A stretch of 64,000 bases of DNA from Zobellia laminariae (GCF_009725995.1 NZ_RCNS01000004.1:186001-250000); one strand, 5' to 3'; shown: positions 15,085 through 23,907, counted from the stretch's first letter. Notes: generated from the sequence alone by a model not told the origin. Numbers and translations: made by a program.

Positions 15085-16056
15085 ATGAAAAATTTAATTC
15101 TTTACGCTTTGGCTATTGCGCCCCTATTGATCTCCGGAGCAACATCACCAGATATAGAAATATTAAATAAAAATTTTAAAAACAAAGATAATATGAACAC
15201 TATTAAATATCGGACTCTTGAAGTTAACGGAGTAAACATAGCATATAGGGAAGCTGGTAATCCTGAAAATCAGACAATAGTTTTGCTTCATGGTTTTCCA
15301 ACTTCTTCACATCAATATAGAAAGGTTTTAAATCAATTATCGGATGAGTTTCATTTAATAGCACCAGATTATCCGGGATTTGGTAATAGTGATTTCCCCG
15401 ATGCCAGTGCCTTTGAGTATACTTTTGATAATCTTGCGGCAACAATAGATGCTTTTCTAGAGAAGAAGAAAATTACGTCTTATGCATTAATGATTCAGGA
15501 TTATGGGGCCCCTATTGGCTTTAGAATAGCTACGGCCCACCCGGAAAGGATTACCGCTATTATTAATCAAAATGGTAATGCTTACGAGGAAGGATTGGGA
15601 GCTGCATGGAAAGATACTAAGGCGTTTTGGGCAAATAGAAACAAAAAGAGCGAGGAAGCTTTACTGCATTCTTTTTCATTAGAAGGACTTAAATGGCAAT
15701 ATACGCATGGTACAAGAAATCCAGAAAGCATTAATCCTGATACTTGGCATCTGGATTATTTAAGAATGTCACGACCTAATGCCCATGCGGTTCAATTAGA
15801 TTTATTTTATGACTATCAGAATAATGTAAAACTCTATCCCAAATGGCAACAATATTTAAGGGACAATCAACCGCTTTTACTAATTGTTTGGGGGAAAAAC
15901 GATGCCTTCTTTCCTGAGAGCGGTGCGGTGGCCTTTAAGAAAGACGTAAAAAATATTGACTATAATATTTATGATACCGGCCATTTTGCCTTAGAAGAAG
16001 ATGCGGATATAATCATTCCTAAAATGCGAAGTTTTATGAGGAAGGTTGGCCAATAA
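15085..16056 (+). CDS. Alpha/beta hydrolase (epoxide hydrolase/haloalkane dehalogenase-like), exported
   Basis: 323 residues. A hydrophobic N-terminal segment (MKNLILYALAIAPLLISGATS) predicts export; an internal ATG at residue 37 would give a cytosolic version but the operator spacing favours the first ATG. The oxyanion motif is LLHGFPTSSHQY, the nucleophile elbow MIQDYGAPIG carries an aspartate (Asp139) rather than serine, and the catalytic histidine is His300 in DTGHFALEED. An Asp nucleophile is typical of epoxide hydrolases and dehalogenases, which work through an alkyl-enzyme ester. The gene lies 51 bases after the TetR gene, has its own operator copy, and ends at a terminator. Confidence 0.87.
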   Translation: MKNLILYALAIAPLLISGATSPDIEILNKNFKNKDNMNTIKYRTLEVNGVNIAYREAGNPENQTIVLLHGFPTSSHQYRKVLNQLSDEFHLIAPDYPGFGNSDFPDASAFEYTFDNLAATIDAFLEKKKITSYALMIQDYGAPIGFRIATAHPERITAIINQNGNAYEEGLGAAWKDTKAFWANRNKKSEEALLHSFSLEGLKWQYTHGTRNPESINPDTWHLDYLRMSRPNAHAVQLDLFYDYQNNVKLYPKWQQYLRDNQPLLLIVWGKNDAFFPESGAVAFKKDVKNIDYNIYDTGHFALEEDADIIIPKMRSFMRKVGQ

Positions 16057-16078
16057 TTAAACATTCAATTTGAATTGC

Positions 16079-16102
16079 AAGAGCCTCTGAAAAGAGGCTC
16101 TT
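16079..16102 (+). terminator. Terminator after the alpha/beta hydrolase gene
   Basis: AAGAGCCTCT and AGAGGCTCTT form a 10-bp perfect stem with a 4-nt loop (GAAA), followed by ACTTTTTG. Confidence 0.8.
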
Positions 16103-16181
16103 ACTTTTTGTATGATTACCAGATAAATTTATCTAGAATAGCACTTGATAGTAAAATACAACTTTCACTACCTTAGCAATC

Positions 16182-16961
16182 ATGAATGCAATTGAAATTC
16201 GAACGGTAGACGTGGTTCAGTATATCAAACCTTTGCGCGAAGGAGGTTCGCTTCCGGGTCTTGTAAAGGCAGATGATGAATTTTTGTACGTTATAAAGTT
16301 TAGAGGGGCAGGGCAAGGTAAAAAAGCTTTGATTGCAGAACTTATGGGCGCAGAGCTTGCCCGTGCAATAGGTCTTAATGTGCCCGAAATCGTTTTTATG
16401 AATTTAGACGATAGCTTTAGTAAGACGGAACCTGACGAAGAAATTCAAGATTTGCTGAAATTTAGTGTTGGTCTGAACCTTGGGTTGCATTTTCTGTCAG
16501 GATCTATTATTTATGATCCGTTGGTTCCTATCGCAGACCCTTTATCAGCTTCAAAAGTGGTTCTTCTAGATAGTATGATTAGTAATATAGACCGCACAGC
16601 AAAGAATACCAATCTACTTAATTGGCATAAAGAACTTTGGCTAATTGATCATGGGTCTAGTTTCTATTTTCATCATAATTGGGAAACTTGGCAAACTCAT
16701 TTAGAAAGAACTTTTCCGGCTATTAAAGACCATGTCCTTTTGGAACGTGCTACTGAGTTGCCTAAGGCTGCAGAAGAAATTAGAGCTCAAATAGATAAAA
16801 ATACCATTGCAGAAATCGTATCTAAAATACCTGAAGATTGGCTCTTAAGTGAATCTGACCCGTTATCGCCAGAGGAGATGCGTGCAGCCTATGTTAAATT
16901 TTTGAATACCCGGTTGAAAAAATTAGAGGTATTGGTTAAAGAGGCGCAGGATGCAAGATAG
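16182..16961 (+). CDS. HipA-like kinase family protein (HipA_2 type)
   Basis: 259 residues, much shorter than full HipA (about 440) and without the N-terminal HipB-contacting subdomain. It resembles the HipA-like family with a stand-alone kinase core: LVKADDEFLYVIKFRGAGQGKKALIAELMGAELARAIGLNVPE (nucleotide-binding lobe), SMISNIDRTAKNTNLL (catalytic loop Asp with Asn) and LWLIDHGSSFYFHH (metal-binding Asp, DHG in place of DFG). All the usual kinase acidic residues appear to be kept. Its stop lies inside the start of the DUF3037 gene (11-base overlap), so the two are translationally coupled. Whether it is a toxin or a regulatory kinase is not known. Confidence 0.8.
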   Translation: MNAIEIRTVDVVQYIKPLREGGSLPGLVKADDEFLYVIKFRGAGQGKKALIAELMGAELARAIGLNVPEIVFMNLDDSFSKTEPDEEIQDLLKFSVGLNLGLHFLSGSIIYDPLVPIADPLSASKVVLLDSMISNIDRTAKNTNLLNWHKELWLIDHGSSFYFHHNWETWQTHLERTFPAIKDHVLLERATELPKAAEEIRAQIDKNTIAEIVSKIPEDWLLSESDPLSPEEMRAAYVKFLNTRLKKLEVLVKEAQDAR

Positions 16962-17334
16962 AGTTACTTATGAATTTGCCATAATTAGGCTTGTACCAAA
17001 GGTTGAGCGCGAAGAGTTTATAAACGTAGGAGCTATCGTATTTTCTAAAAGGAAAAAATTTCTGGGTATGAAATTCACAATAGACCGTACACGTATTAAG
17101 GCATTTGCATCTGAAATAGATGCAGAAGCTATTGAAGCGTATTTAAAAGCTTGGGAACTGGTTTGTGAGGGTGAAACCAAAGGAGGAGCTATTGGAAAAC
17201 TAGATTTACCGTCAAGATTTAGATGGCTTACAGCATCTAGAAGTACTATCATACAAAGCTCAAAACCGCATCCAGGTCTTTGTTTTGACCCTCAGAAAGA
17301 ATTGGATATCCTTTTTGAAAAACATGTGCTTTAG
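16951..17334 (+). CDS. DUF3037 family protein, partner of the HipA-like kinase
   Basis: 127 residues. The N-terminus YEFAIIRLVPKVEREEFINVGAIVFSKRKKFLG is the DUF3037 signature. This family is regularly encoded next to HipA_2-type kinases, usually overlapping as here. No DNA-binding or catalytic motif is seen; it could be a neutralising or adaptor protein, but no function has been shown to my knowledge. It is the last gene of the pair and about 280 bases of AT-rich DNA follow. Confidence 0.82.
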   Translation: MQDRVTYEFAIIRLVPKVEREEFINVGAIVFSKRKKFLGMKFTIDRTRIKAFASEIDAEAIEAYLKAWELVCEGETKGGAIGKLDLPSRFRWLTASRSTIIQSSKPHPGLCFDPQKELDILFEKHVL

Positions 17335-17618
17335 AGCAGGTCGTTTTTTAATTTTTCTTCTTGAACACCAAAAAAATAAGTAGTCCTTTACTTCTAGTTT
17401 AGTAAATTGTATTGTTAAAATTTAAGGACTCTATAGTTTAAAAATGTAAGCCTTTACATCTTTTATCCAAAATAAAGACTAACTTTATGGAGTGCTATAT
17501 ATTGATTTGTAGATTTCTATTCCCCCATAGAAATAAATAATATAGCCTTAGAGCTGTTTTTGAAGTAGTGTATAATGGCCTTGTTCCGTTTCTGATTTTT
17601 ATACCCATAAACCCTAAA

Positions 17619-18770
17619 ATGAGCCTACAAACTAGCCCGAATAATCATTTAGATAAAGATAATTTTTACACCCAAATTGTTCTTAATAACATGGGTGATT
17701 CTGTGTTTGTAAAAGATGCAGAAAGCAAAATGGTATTGGTTAACGATGCTTTTTGTAAAATGATGGGGCTTCCTCGTGAAGAGATGATAGGTAAAACCCT
17801 TGCGGAAGAGGTTACACCAGAAGAACGGGAGTCTTTTCTTAGGATTGATTGGCAAGTCTTAGCAGATGGTGTTGAAAACATCAATGAGGAAGAGATGACA
17901 GTAAGGGGAGGCGAAACACGAATTTTATCGACTCGAAAATCACGCTTTATTGATGAAAACGGAAATAAGTTTCTTATTTGCGTGGTACGTGATATTACGG
18001 ATAAGAAAAAATCCGAAGCAGCTTTACAGCAAAGTGAGACTCAATTAAAACAAGTACTTGCTACTAAAGATAGATTACTGTCTATAATAGCTCATGACTT
18101 AAGAAGTCCGTTTAATAATGTCACTTTGTTGTCAGATTTGTTAAGCGATTCTATTAAAAGAAATGATGTTGGGCAATCTGAGGAGTATTTAGAGTTGATT
18201 AATAGAACAACCCAAAACACTCTTACTTTATTAGACAATCTTCTAAACTGGTCAAAATCTCAAACAGGGCAACTAGATTTTAAGTCGGAAATTGTGGATA
18301 TTAACAAGGTAGTGAGCCAGACGTTAGAACTGTCAAAAGCAATTGCGAGCACTAAAAACATAGAGCTGAACTATGTAGAAAGCGATACTATTCAAGTACG
18401 TTCTGATCAAAAAATAATTAAAACGATAATCCGTAATCTTGTCTCAAATTCCATCAAGTTTACTAAACCGGGAGGAAGTATTAATGTTTTAACAACGCAG
18501 AATGAAACCCATTTAGAGGTAACTGTTTCCGATAACGGTGTGGGTATGAGTCCGGATATCTGCGACAAATTATTTTGCGTAAACACCAATATGGCCCGTG
18601 TTGGTACAGCAAGTGAAAAGGGTTCTGGTTTTGGGTTGGTGCTCTGCAAAGAGTTTGTAGAGAAACTAGGAGGAGACATTTGGGCAGAAAGTACTTTGGA
18701 TAAGGGTAGTGATTTTAAGTTTACTATCCCTCTGGGAAATCCCCGAAAAGCTAATCTTAGCTTGGCATAA
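17619..18770 (+). CDS. Cytosolic PAS-domain sensor histidine kinase
   Basis: 383 residues from the ATG at 17619; the frame is open to a GTG at 17568 that adds 17 hydrophobic residues of doubtful reality. A PAS domain (about residues 15-130, VFVKDAESKMVLVNDAFCKMMGLPREEMIGKT) with a PAC tail (CVVRDITDKKKSE) senses a signal or cofactor. The HisKA domain has phospho-acceptor His159 in IIAHDLRSPFNN. The ATPase domain shows the N box NLVSNSIKFTKPGG, G1 DNGVGMS and G2 GSGFGLVL. There is no membrane segment and no receiver domain, and no response regulator gene is adjacent, so its partner is elsewhere. Confidence 0.88.
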   Translation: MSLQTSPNNHLDKDNFYTQIVLNNMGDSVFVKDAESKMVLVNDAFCKMMGLPREEMIGKTLAEEVTPEERESFLRIDWQVLADGVENINEEEMTVRGGETRILSTRKSRFIDENGNKFLICVVRDITDKKKSEAALQQSETQLKQVLATKDRLLSIIAHDLRSPFNNVTLLSDLLSDSIKRNDVGQSEEYLELINRTTQNTLTLLDNLLNWSKSQTGQLDFKSEIVDINKVVSQTLELSKAIASTKNIELNYVESDTIQVRSDQKIIKTIIRNLVSNSIKFTKPGGSINVLTTQNETHLEVTVSDNGVGMSPDICDKLFCVNTNMARVGTASEKGSGFGLVLCKEFVEKLGGDIWAESTLDKGSDFKFTIPLGNPRKANLSLA

Positions 18771-18847
18771 AATTAAATTTGAAAAACCACATAGCCATAA
18801 TCTGTTTATATTCCTTTAGCTTTAAAGATTAGAAGTAAATAAAGAGG

Positions 18848-19441
18848 ATGAACAGTACTACCTTAAAAAGTTTTTTGACAACAAATCTTAATGTTAATGA
18901 GAACGAAGTTGTTGCAATACTGGATAATTGCACGACTAAAACGGTCAAAAAAGACACATTTCTGTTACGTAAAGACGAACGTTGTAAGCATACTTTTTTT
19001 GTAGAGAAAGGTTTGCTCAGGCAATATTCAATAGATACTAAAGGAAAAGAGCACGTAATTGCTTTTGCTCCGGAAAACTGGTTTGTAACAGACCGTGAAA
19101 GCAGCTATTTCAATGAACCTTCGGTATATTATATACAAGCTTTAGAAGACAGTGAGGTGGTTTTAATGGATGAAAATTTTATTCAACTGCTGTCCAAGAA
19201 AGTACCATCGTTCACGGATTTTAATACTCGGCTGCTTCATAATCATATTAGACATTTACAGAAAAGGGTCAATGCATTACTTAGTGCATCGGCAGAAGAA
19301 AGGTATTTACAGTTTGTAGAGATGTACCCAGATATTCTTTTGCGTGTGCCACAAACTATGGTAGCATCTTATTTGGGTATTACTCCTGAGAGTTTGAGTA
19401 GGGTCAGGAAAGTTCTTGCACAGAAAAATTTCAAAAAATAG
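18848..19441 (+). CDS. Crp/Fnr family transcriptional regulator
   Basis: 197 residues with an N-terminal cyclic-nucleotide-binding-type beta roll (FLLRKDERCKHTFFVEKGLLRQYSIDTKGKEHVIAFAPENWFV) and a C-terminal helix-turn-helix (RVPQTMVASYLGITPESLSRVRKVL). The phosphate-binding cassette of true cAMP receptors (FGExAL) is not visible, and there are no clustered cysteines for an Fe-S cluster, so the ligand is unknown. This form is abundant in Bacteroidota. It lies 68 bases before the pirin gene, which has its own -7 element, and may control it. Confidence 0.88.
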   Translation: MNSTTLKSFLTTNLNVNENEVVAILDNCTTKTVKKDTFLLRKDERCKHTFFVEKGLLRQYSIDTKGKEHVIAFAPENWFVTDRESSYFNEPSVYYIQALEDSEVVLMDENFIQLLSKKVPSFTDFNTRLLHNHIRHLQKRVNALLSASAEERYLQFVEMYPDILLRVPQTMVASYLGITPESLSRVRKVLAQKNFKK

Positions 19442-19481
19442 GTTCTTATCATACATCAATGCACAGGTTGGATCATCGCAA

Positions 19482-19489
19482 TATATTTG
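19482..19489 (+). promoter_or_regulatory. -7 element (TATATTTG) for the pirin gene
   Basis: Exact TAnnTTTG match 20 bases before the pirin ATG at 19510. No -33 TTG at the expected spacing was recognised, so it may depend on an activator such as the upstream Crp/Fnr protein. Confidence 0.5.
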
Positions 19490-19509
19490 TGGTATAAAAT
19501 CTTAAAGAC

Positions 19510-20388
19510 ATGAAAACAAGAACAGTAGAATTAGTGGCAAGACCTAGAGAACCACATTTTGTTGGTGATGGTTTTAGAGTACATAATTTTATCCCTAGCG
19601 GTTTCCGATTAGATATGGAGCGCATGAATCCATTTATTATGATGGATTATAATTCAAAATTTCACTTCTCGGCAACGGATAATCCCAGAGGGGTAGATGT
19701 ACATCCACATAGAGGTTTCGAAACCGTTACTATAGCGTACAAGGGTAAAGTAGCGCATCATGATAGTAGTGGTGGTGGAGGTATAATTGGCGAAGGCGAT
19801 GTCCAATGGATGACGGCCGCAAGTGGGGTGTTACATAAAGAATATCACGAGGAAGAATGGGCAAAAAATGGAGGTGATTTTCAAATGGTGCAGCTTTGGG
19901 TAAACTTGCCTAAAAAAGACAAAATGAGCACGCCTAAATACCAGGCAATCAAAAAAGAAGATTTACGCCGGTACGAGCTTTCTGATAACAGTGGAGAGGT
20001 TGGAGTTATAGCCGGTGAATACAACGGAATGAAAGGATCAGCAACTACTTTTACTCCAATAAATATGCTGAATACCAGATTGAAAAAAGGAAGTAAAGCA
20101 GATTTTTCATTTCCTGAAAATTACAATACTGTGGTATTGGTGATTGAAGGTAGTATTACAGTAAACGGAAATGACAATGCACCTACGGATCATTTGGTTT
20201 TGATGGCGAATGATGGTGAAAACTTTACCGTAGAAGCTTCGGAAGATGCTTTGGTACTGGTTTTAAGTGGTGAACCTCTAAATGAGCCTATTGCTGCTCA
20301 CGGTCCATTTGTAATGAATACTAAAGAAGAGTTGATGCAAGCTTTTCAAGATTTTAATAATGGCAAATTCGGATATTTAGAGAACTAA
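19510..20388 (+). CDS. Pirin family protein
   Basis: 292 residues with two cupin domains. The N-terminal cupin has the pirin signature: FIMMDYNSKFHFSATDNPRGVDVHPHRGFETVTIAYKGKVAHHDSSGGGG, with the His pair in HPHRGFET and a third His (KVAHHD) placed to bind iron, then the glutamate in VLHKEYHEE. The C-terminal cupin begins around residue 175 (ATTFTPINMLNTRLKKGS). Bacterial pirins have been described as quercetin dioxygenases or metabolic regulators. Monocistronic, with its own promoter element and terminator. Confidence 0.93.
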   Translation: MKTRTVELVARPREPHFVGDGFRVHNFIPSGFRLDMERMNPFIMMDYNSKFHFSATDNPRGVDVHPHRGFETVTIAYKGKVAHHDSSGGGGIIGEGDVQWMTAASGVLHKEYHEEEWAKNGGDFQMVQLWVNLPKKDKMSTPKYQAIKKEDLRRYELSDNSGEVGVIAGEYNGMKGSATTFTPINMLNTRLKKGSKADFSFPENYNTVVLVIEGSITVNGNDNAPTDHLVLMANDGENFTVEASEDALVLVLSGEPLNEPIAAHGPFVMNTKEELMQAFQDFNNGKFGYLEN

Positions 20389-20410
20389 TAATTTGCACTA
20401 TGTGTAATTT

Positions 20411-20446
20411 AAAAAAGAGAAGACTCGTTAGAGTCTTCTCTTTTTT
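20411..20446 (+). terminator. Terminator after the pirin gene
   Basis: AAAAAAGAGAAGACTC and GAGTCTTCTCTTTTTT are perfectly complementary over 16 bp with loop GTTA, followed by GCTT. Confidence 0.92.
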
Positions 20447-20602
20447 GCTTCTATCTAGGATATTTCTTTTATGATAATCTAGTTAGAGGTTTTTAATCTT
20501 GTTCAAGAGTTTAAAGCACCGTATTTTTAGAGTTCATTTTATAGGAAAATAATTTCGTTAGAAAGGATTTTTAAATAGTGCATGGTAATAAATTAAAGCA
20601 AA

Positions 20603-21010
20603 ATGGCAGGAGAGAAGAACTTAGCGGAAATGATAAAGGGTATGACCCCAAAATTGAATGAAGGTGAATATGTATTTATAACCTTAACGGATGCAAACCA
20701 AATTTCTAGAGCTGATACGCTATGTGAGTTTAAAGAACAAGAGGGAACAACTGTTATAATAGCAAAACAAAAAGCTGATGCTTTACGTCTTCCGTATGAA
20801 TATATTGCTTCTTGGATAACTTTAGAAATCCATTCTTCTTTAGAAGGAGTAGGACTCACGGCCCTATTTTCTTCAGAACTGGCAAAAAACAATATTAGTT
20901 GTAATGTAGTTGCTGCCTATTATCATGATCATATTTTTGTTGATCATAAAGATGCTGAAAAAGCGGTAACTGTTTTAAGACAGTTGTCTGAAAATTATTC
21001 AGAAAAATAG
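20603..21010 (+). CDS. ACT domain-containing protein (DUF2241 type)
   Basis: 135 residues with two ACT-like beta-alpha-beta units: MTPKLNEGEYVFITLTDAN... (first) and WITLEIHSSLEGVGLTALFSSELAKNNISCNVVAAYYHDHIFVDHKDAEKAVTVLRQL (second). The VGLTALFSSELAKNNISCNVVAAYYHDHIFV block is typical of this stand-alone family. ACT domains usually bind small ligands such as amino acids; here there is no attached enzyme, so the role is unknown. Single-gene unit between the pirin terminator and the permease gene. Confidence 0.83.
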   Translation: MAGEKNLAEMIKGMTPKLNEGEYVFITLTDANQISRADTLCEFKEQEGTTVIIAKQKADALRLPYEYIASWITLEIHSSLEGVGLTALFSSELAKNNISCNVVAAYYHDHIFVDHKDAEKAVTVLRQLSENYSEK

Positions 21011-21110
21011 TTAATGCATCATTTTAAAAATGACTTTTTTGAAGGTGTCTTCATAACTTTTAATTATCATCAATTTTAGTATCTTAGAAGTCTCAACACC
21101 AACCTAGCCC

Positions 21111-22427
21111 ATGCCACTTGCCATTGTTATTGCCGGAATTTTTATTCTTTTTATTTTAATAGCCCGTTTCAAACTTAATGCTTTCATCGCTTTTATCATC
21201 GTCTCACTACTAGTAGGCGTTGCAGAAGGAATGGATTTTGAAACCGTTACAAAGTCCATACAGTCGGGTATAGGTAATACTTTAGGTTATTTGATTCTAA
21301 TTCTTGGTCTTGGAGCAATGCTGGGAAAGCTTGTAGCAGATAGTGGAGCAGCACAGCGTATTACTACGCAAATGATTGAAAAATTCGGGAAGAAATATAT
21401 TCAATGGGCCGTAGTTCTTACGGGTTTTATTGTGGGTATACCAATGTTCTATACAGTTGGTTTTGTTATTTTAATTCCATTGGTATTTACGGTTGCTGCA
21501 GCTACCAGACTTCCATTAATTTATGTAGGTCTACCTATGCTGGCGTCCCTTTCGGTAACACATGGTTATCTTCCTCCGCATCCGGCCCCTACGGGTATCG
21601 CTGTTATTTTTAACGCTGATATTGGAAAAACATTATTATACGGTATTCTTGTTGCTATACCCGCCATTATTGTTGCGGGTCCTCTTTTGGCACGTTCTAT
21701 TAAAAACGTAGAAGCAACGCCGTTAAAGGAGTTTTTGAACCCAAAAATTTTAACAGATGATGAAATGCCAAGTACGGCTACTAGTATTCTTACGGCCTTA
21801 CTTCCGGTTATTCTTATCGCTCTTGCGTCTGTAATTGCACTAGTGCTTCCTGAAGAAAATCCGATTAGAAAAGCAACCGATATTTTAGGGAATCCTGTGA
21901 TGGCTATGCTTATATCGGTTTTAGTGGCTATTTATACACTAGGGCTGGCAAGGGGTAAAAAAATGAAAGTTGTAATGGACTCCGTAGCGAGTGCAGTTTC
22001 GGGTATTACCATGGTGCTTCTTATTATAGCGGGAGCGGGCGCTTTAAAACAAGTGCTTATAGATAGCGGTGTAAGTGACTATATTGGTGATATGCTTAAA
22101 GGCTCTACGGTTTCACCCTTAATATTGGCTTGGCTTATTGCGACGGTTATTAGGGTGTGTGTAGGTTCTGCAACGGTTGCCGGTCTTACGGCCGCCGGTA
22201 TAGTGTTGCCTTTAATAGCTAATACAGATGTTAGCCCGGAGCTAATGGTTTTAGCTATTGGTTCTGGAAGTTTAATGCTGTCCCATGTTAATGATAGCGG
22301 GTTCTGGCTTTATAAAGAATATTTTAATCTATCGGTAAAGGATACTTTAAAAACATGGACCGTAATGGAAACAACCGTTGGTGTTATGGGACTTATTGGA
22401 GTTCTTGTTTTAGATATTTTCATATAA
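21111..22427 (+). CDS. Gluconate:H+ symporter family (GntP) permease
   Basis: 438 residues and about 12 hydrophobic segments, the size of GntP/GntT proteins in the inner membrane. Recognisable blocks are GLGAMLGKLVADSGAAQRITTQMI, the loop HGYLPPHPAPTGIAVIFNADIGKTLLYG, VGSATVAGLTAAGIVLPL and GSGSLMLSHVNDSGFWLYKEYFNLSVKDTLKTWTVMET, all characteristic of the family. It imports gluconate or a related sugar acid with protons. The SGNH hydrolase gene follows after 18 bases, so the two are probably co-transcribed; the hydrolase could release a substrate for the permease. No gluconate kinase gene is nearby. Confidence 0.93.
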   Translation: MPLAIVIAGIFILFILIARFKLNAFIAFIIVSLLVGVAEGMDFETVTKSIQSGIGNTLGYLILILGLGAMLGKLVADSGAAQRITTQMIEKFGKKYIQWAVVLTGFIVGIPMFYTVGFVILIPLVFTVAAATRLPLIYVGLPMLASLSVTHGYLPPHPAPTGIAVIFNADIGKTLLYGILVAIPAIIVAGPLLARSIKNVEATPLKEFLNPKILTDDEMPSTATSILTALLPVILIALASVIALVLPEENPIRKATDILGNPVMAMLISVLVAIYTLGLARGKKMKVVMDSVASAVSGITMVLLIIAGAGALKQVLIDSGVSDYIGDMLKGSTVSPLILAWLIATVIRVCVGSATVAGLTAAGIVLPLIANTDVSPELMVLAIGSGSLMLSHVNDSGFWLYKEYFNLSVKDTLKTWTVMETTVGVMGLIGVLVLDIFI

Positions 22428-22445
22428 ATTATTGATTGTTGCACG

Positions 22446-23186
22446 ATGATGAAGAGAAGACAATTCATAAACCGAACGGCTCTTGCCGTAGTAGGTACTA
22501 GTTTAATAGGGTGTTTTGACCACTCTAAATTCGAACTAAAGAAAAATCAAGTAGTAGGTTGTTTTGGAGATAGCATCACTTTTGCTGGTGGTAATGGTGG
22601 CTATGTTGAAATGCTTCAAGAGATATTCAACAAAGAAAAACCAGAGCTCAATATTAAGTTTATCAATTTTGGGAAAAGTAGTGAAACCGTAAGTGGGCTC
22701 TCAGAAGAAGACCATCCTGGTCCAAGGCCTTACCTTTTTGAACGCTTAGATGAAATTTTAGATAAAAACCCAATAGACGTGGCGCTTTTTTGCTACGGGA
22801 TTAATGACGGAATTTATGGAAAACCTTCAGAAGAACTTTTTAGAAGCTTTAAAATAGGGGTTTATTCGTTTCTTGAAAAAATGCGCCAGAGAGATATTAA
22901 GACCATTTTATTAACTCCTCCACCATTGGCTGAGAGACACTCGGATGACCAAAACATTACTTCGTATAGCTATAAACATCCCTACCCTAAATATGATAAG
23001 GAGGTACTGGAAAAATTTACGGATATCATTTTAGAGATGCAGCATCCTTATGCGAATGCCGAGATAAACATACGGAAACCTCTTTTTGCAAGTCAAAAGG
23101 ATTGCTATGATAAGGATCCTATTCACCCGAATAAGAAAGGTCATAGACTGATTGCCGATACGATTTTTAGTAATTTATCGTTTTAA
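22446..23186 (+). CDS. SGNH/GDSL-type hydrolase, lipoprotein
   Basis: 246 residues. The N-terminus (MMKRRQFINRTALAVVGTSLIGC) combines a twin-arginine pair with a lipobox (lipid cysteine Cys23), suggesting Tat export and lipid anchoring; ATG at 22449 is an equally possible start. Catalytic blocks are all present: block I GDSITFAGG with the nucleophile serine, the Gly region FINFGKSSETVSG, block III CYGINDG and block V DPIHPNKKGH with the Asp-His pair. Such enzymes are esterases that remove acyl groups from sugars, polysaccharides or lipids. It sits 18 bases downstream of the gluconate-type permease, which hints at sugar or sugar-acid ester hydrolysis. Confidence 0.88.
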   Translation: MMKRRQFINRTALAVVGTSLIGCFDHSKFELKKNQVVGCFGDSITFAGGNGGYVEMLQEIFNKEKPELNIKFINFGKSSETVSGLSEEDHPGPRPYLFERLDEILDKNPIDVALFCYGINDGIYGKPSEELFRSFKIGVYSFLEKMRQRDIKTILLTPPPLAERHSDDQNITSYSYKHPYPKYDKEVLEKFTDIILEMQHPYANAEINIRKPLFASQKDCYDKDPIHPNKKGHRLIADTIFSNLSF

Positions 23187-23244
23187 CATTGCCTTAAGTC
23201 CACGTGGCAGGGTATTTGTTATCTTTATCCTGATTTTTTATTCG

Positions 23245-23907
23245 ATGACCAAAAACTATTCGGTACTGTTGTTCGCTGTAATGCTGTTTTCCTTTTCGGG
23301 GATGATGGCCCAGACCGATATTCCTCAAAAGAAAGAGTTGAAAATAGAAACGGCTAATAAGATTGATGATAATGCCGAGCCTAATCAAGGTACTTCTCTA
23401 AACATTCCATCCGTAGTAGAAGATCAACCTCAGGTAGATTTTGATATTGCCAAACGTAATCCTGTAAAAATGATTGACGACCGCGAACTTGTTCAGGCGG
23501 GAGCTGGTATGAAAATTGACCCAAAAGTAGGACCAAGACAACCCGAAGAAGGTTCCAAACAACACTTTGCCGATATGTACTTGGGCGACGTTAAAAACAA
23601 CGGGAAGTTTGTTGGTATTATGTGTCGTGATCACGAAAATGTAGATGGCGACCGTGTAAAAATTTATGTAAATGGAGACGTGGTTGATACTAATATCCTT
23701 CTAACAAGTTCTTTTAAAGGGGTAAATGTTGATTTGAAAAAAGGATTCAACCGTATTGATTTTGAAGCTCTTAATGTTGGTGCTTATGCGCCTAATACCG
23801 CTCAGGTAAATGTCTATGATGACAAGGGCGAAGTTATTTATGCCACGAAATGGCTACTTTCGGAAGGTTCAAAAGCAACCTTAATTATTACAAAAGAAGA
23901 TGACTAA
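23245..23907 (+). CDS. Secreted protein of unknown function
   Basis: 220 residues. The frame is open upstream to 23152, but the ATG at 23245 gives a clean signal peptide (MTKNYSVLLFAVMLFSFSGMMAQ) and avoids overlap with the hydrolase gene, so it is preferred. The mature protein has a low-complexity polar N-terminal half (IPQKKELKIETANKIDDNAE..., with VDFDIAKRNPVKMIDDRELVQAGAGMKIDPK) and a compact C-terminal half of about 100 residues rich in beta strands (MYLGDVKNNGKFVGIMCRDHENVDGDRVKIYVNGDVVDTNILL...). I recognise no named family. It probably acts in the periplasm or outside the cell. Confidence 0.75.
   Translation: MTKNYSVLLFAVMLFSFSGMMAQTDIPQKKELKIETANKIDDNAEPNQGTSLNIPSVVEDQPQVDFDIAKRNPVKMIDDRELVQAGAGMKIDPKVGPRQPEEGSKQHFADMYLGDVKNNGKFVGIMCRDHENVDGDRVKIYVNGDVVDTNILLTSSFKGVNVDLKKGFNRIDFEALNVGAYAPNTAQVNVYDDKGEVIYATKWLLSEGSKATLIITKEDD

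Noticed and set aside
17513..17534. 8-bp inverted repeat ATTTCTAT / ATAGAAAT around TCCCCC before the PAS kinase gene
   Set aside because: AT-rich and short; such pairs are expected by chance here and nothing else supports a site.
23152..23244. N-terminal extension of the secreted protein to 23152
   Set aside because: It would overlap the SGNH hydrolase gene and destroy the signal peptide at the ATG of 23245.
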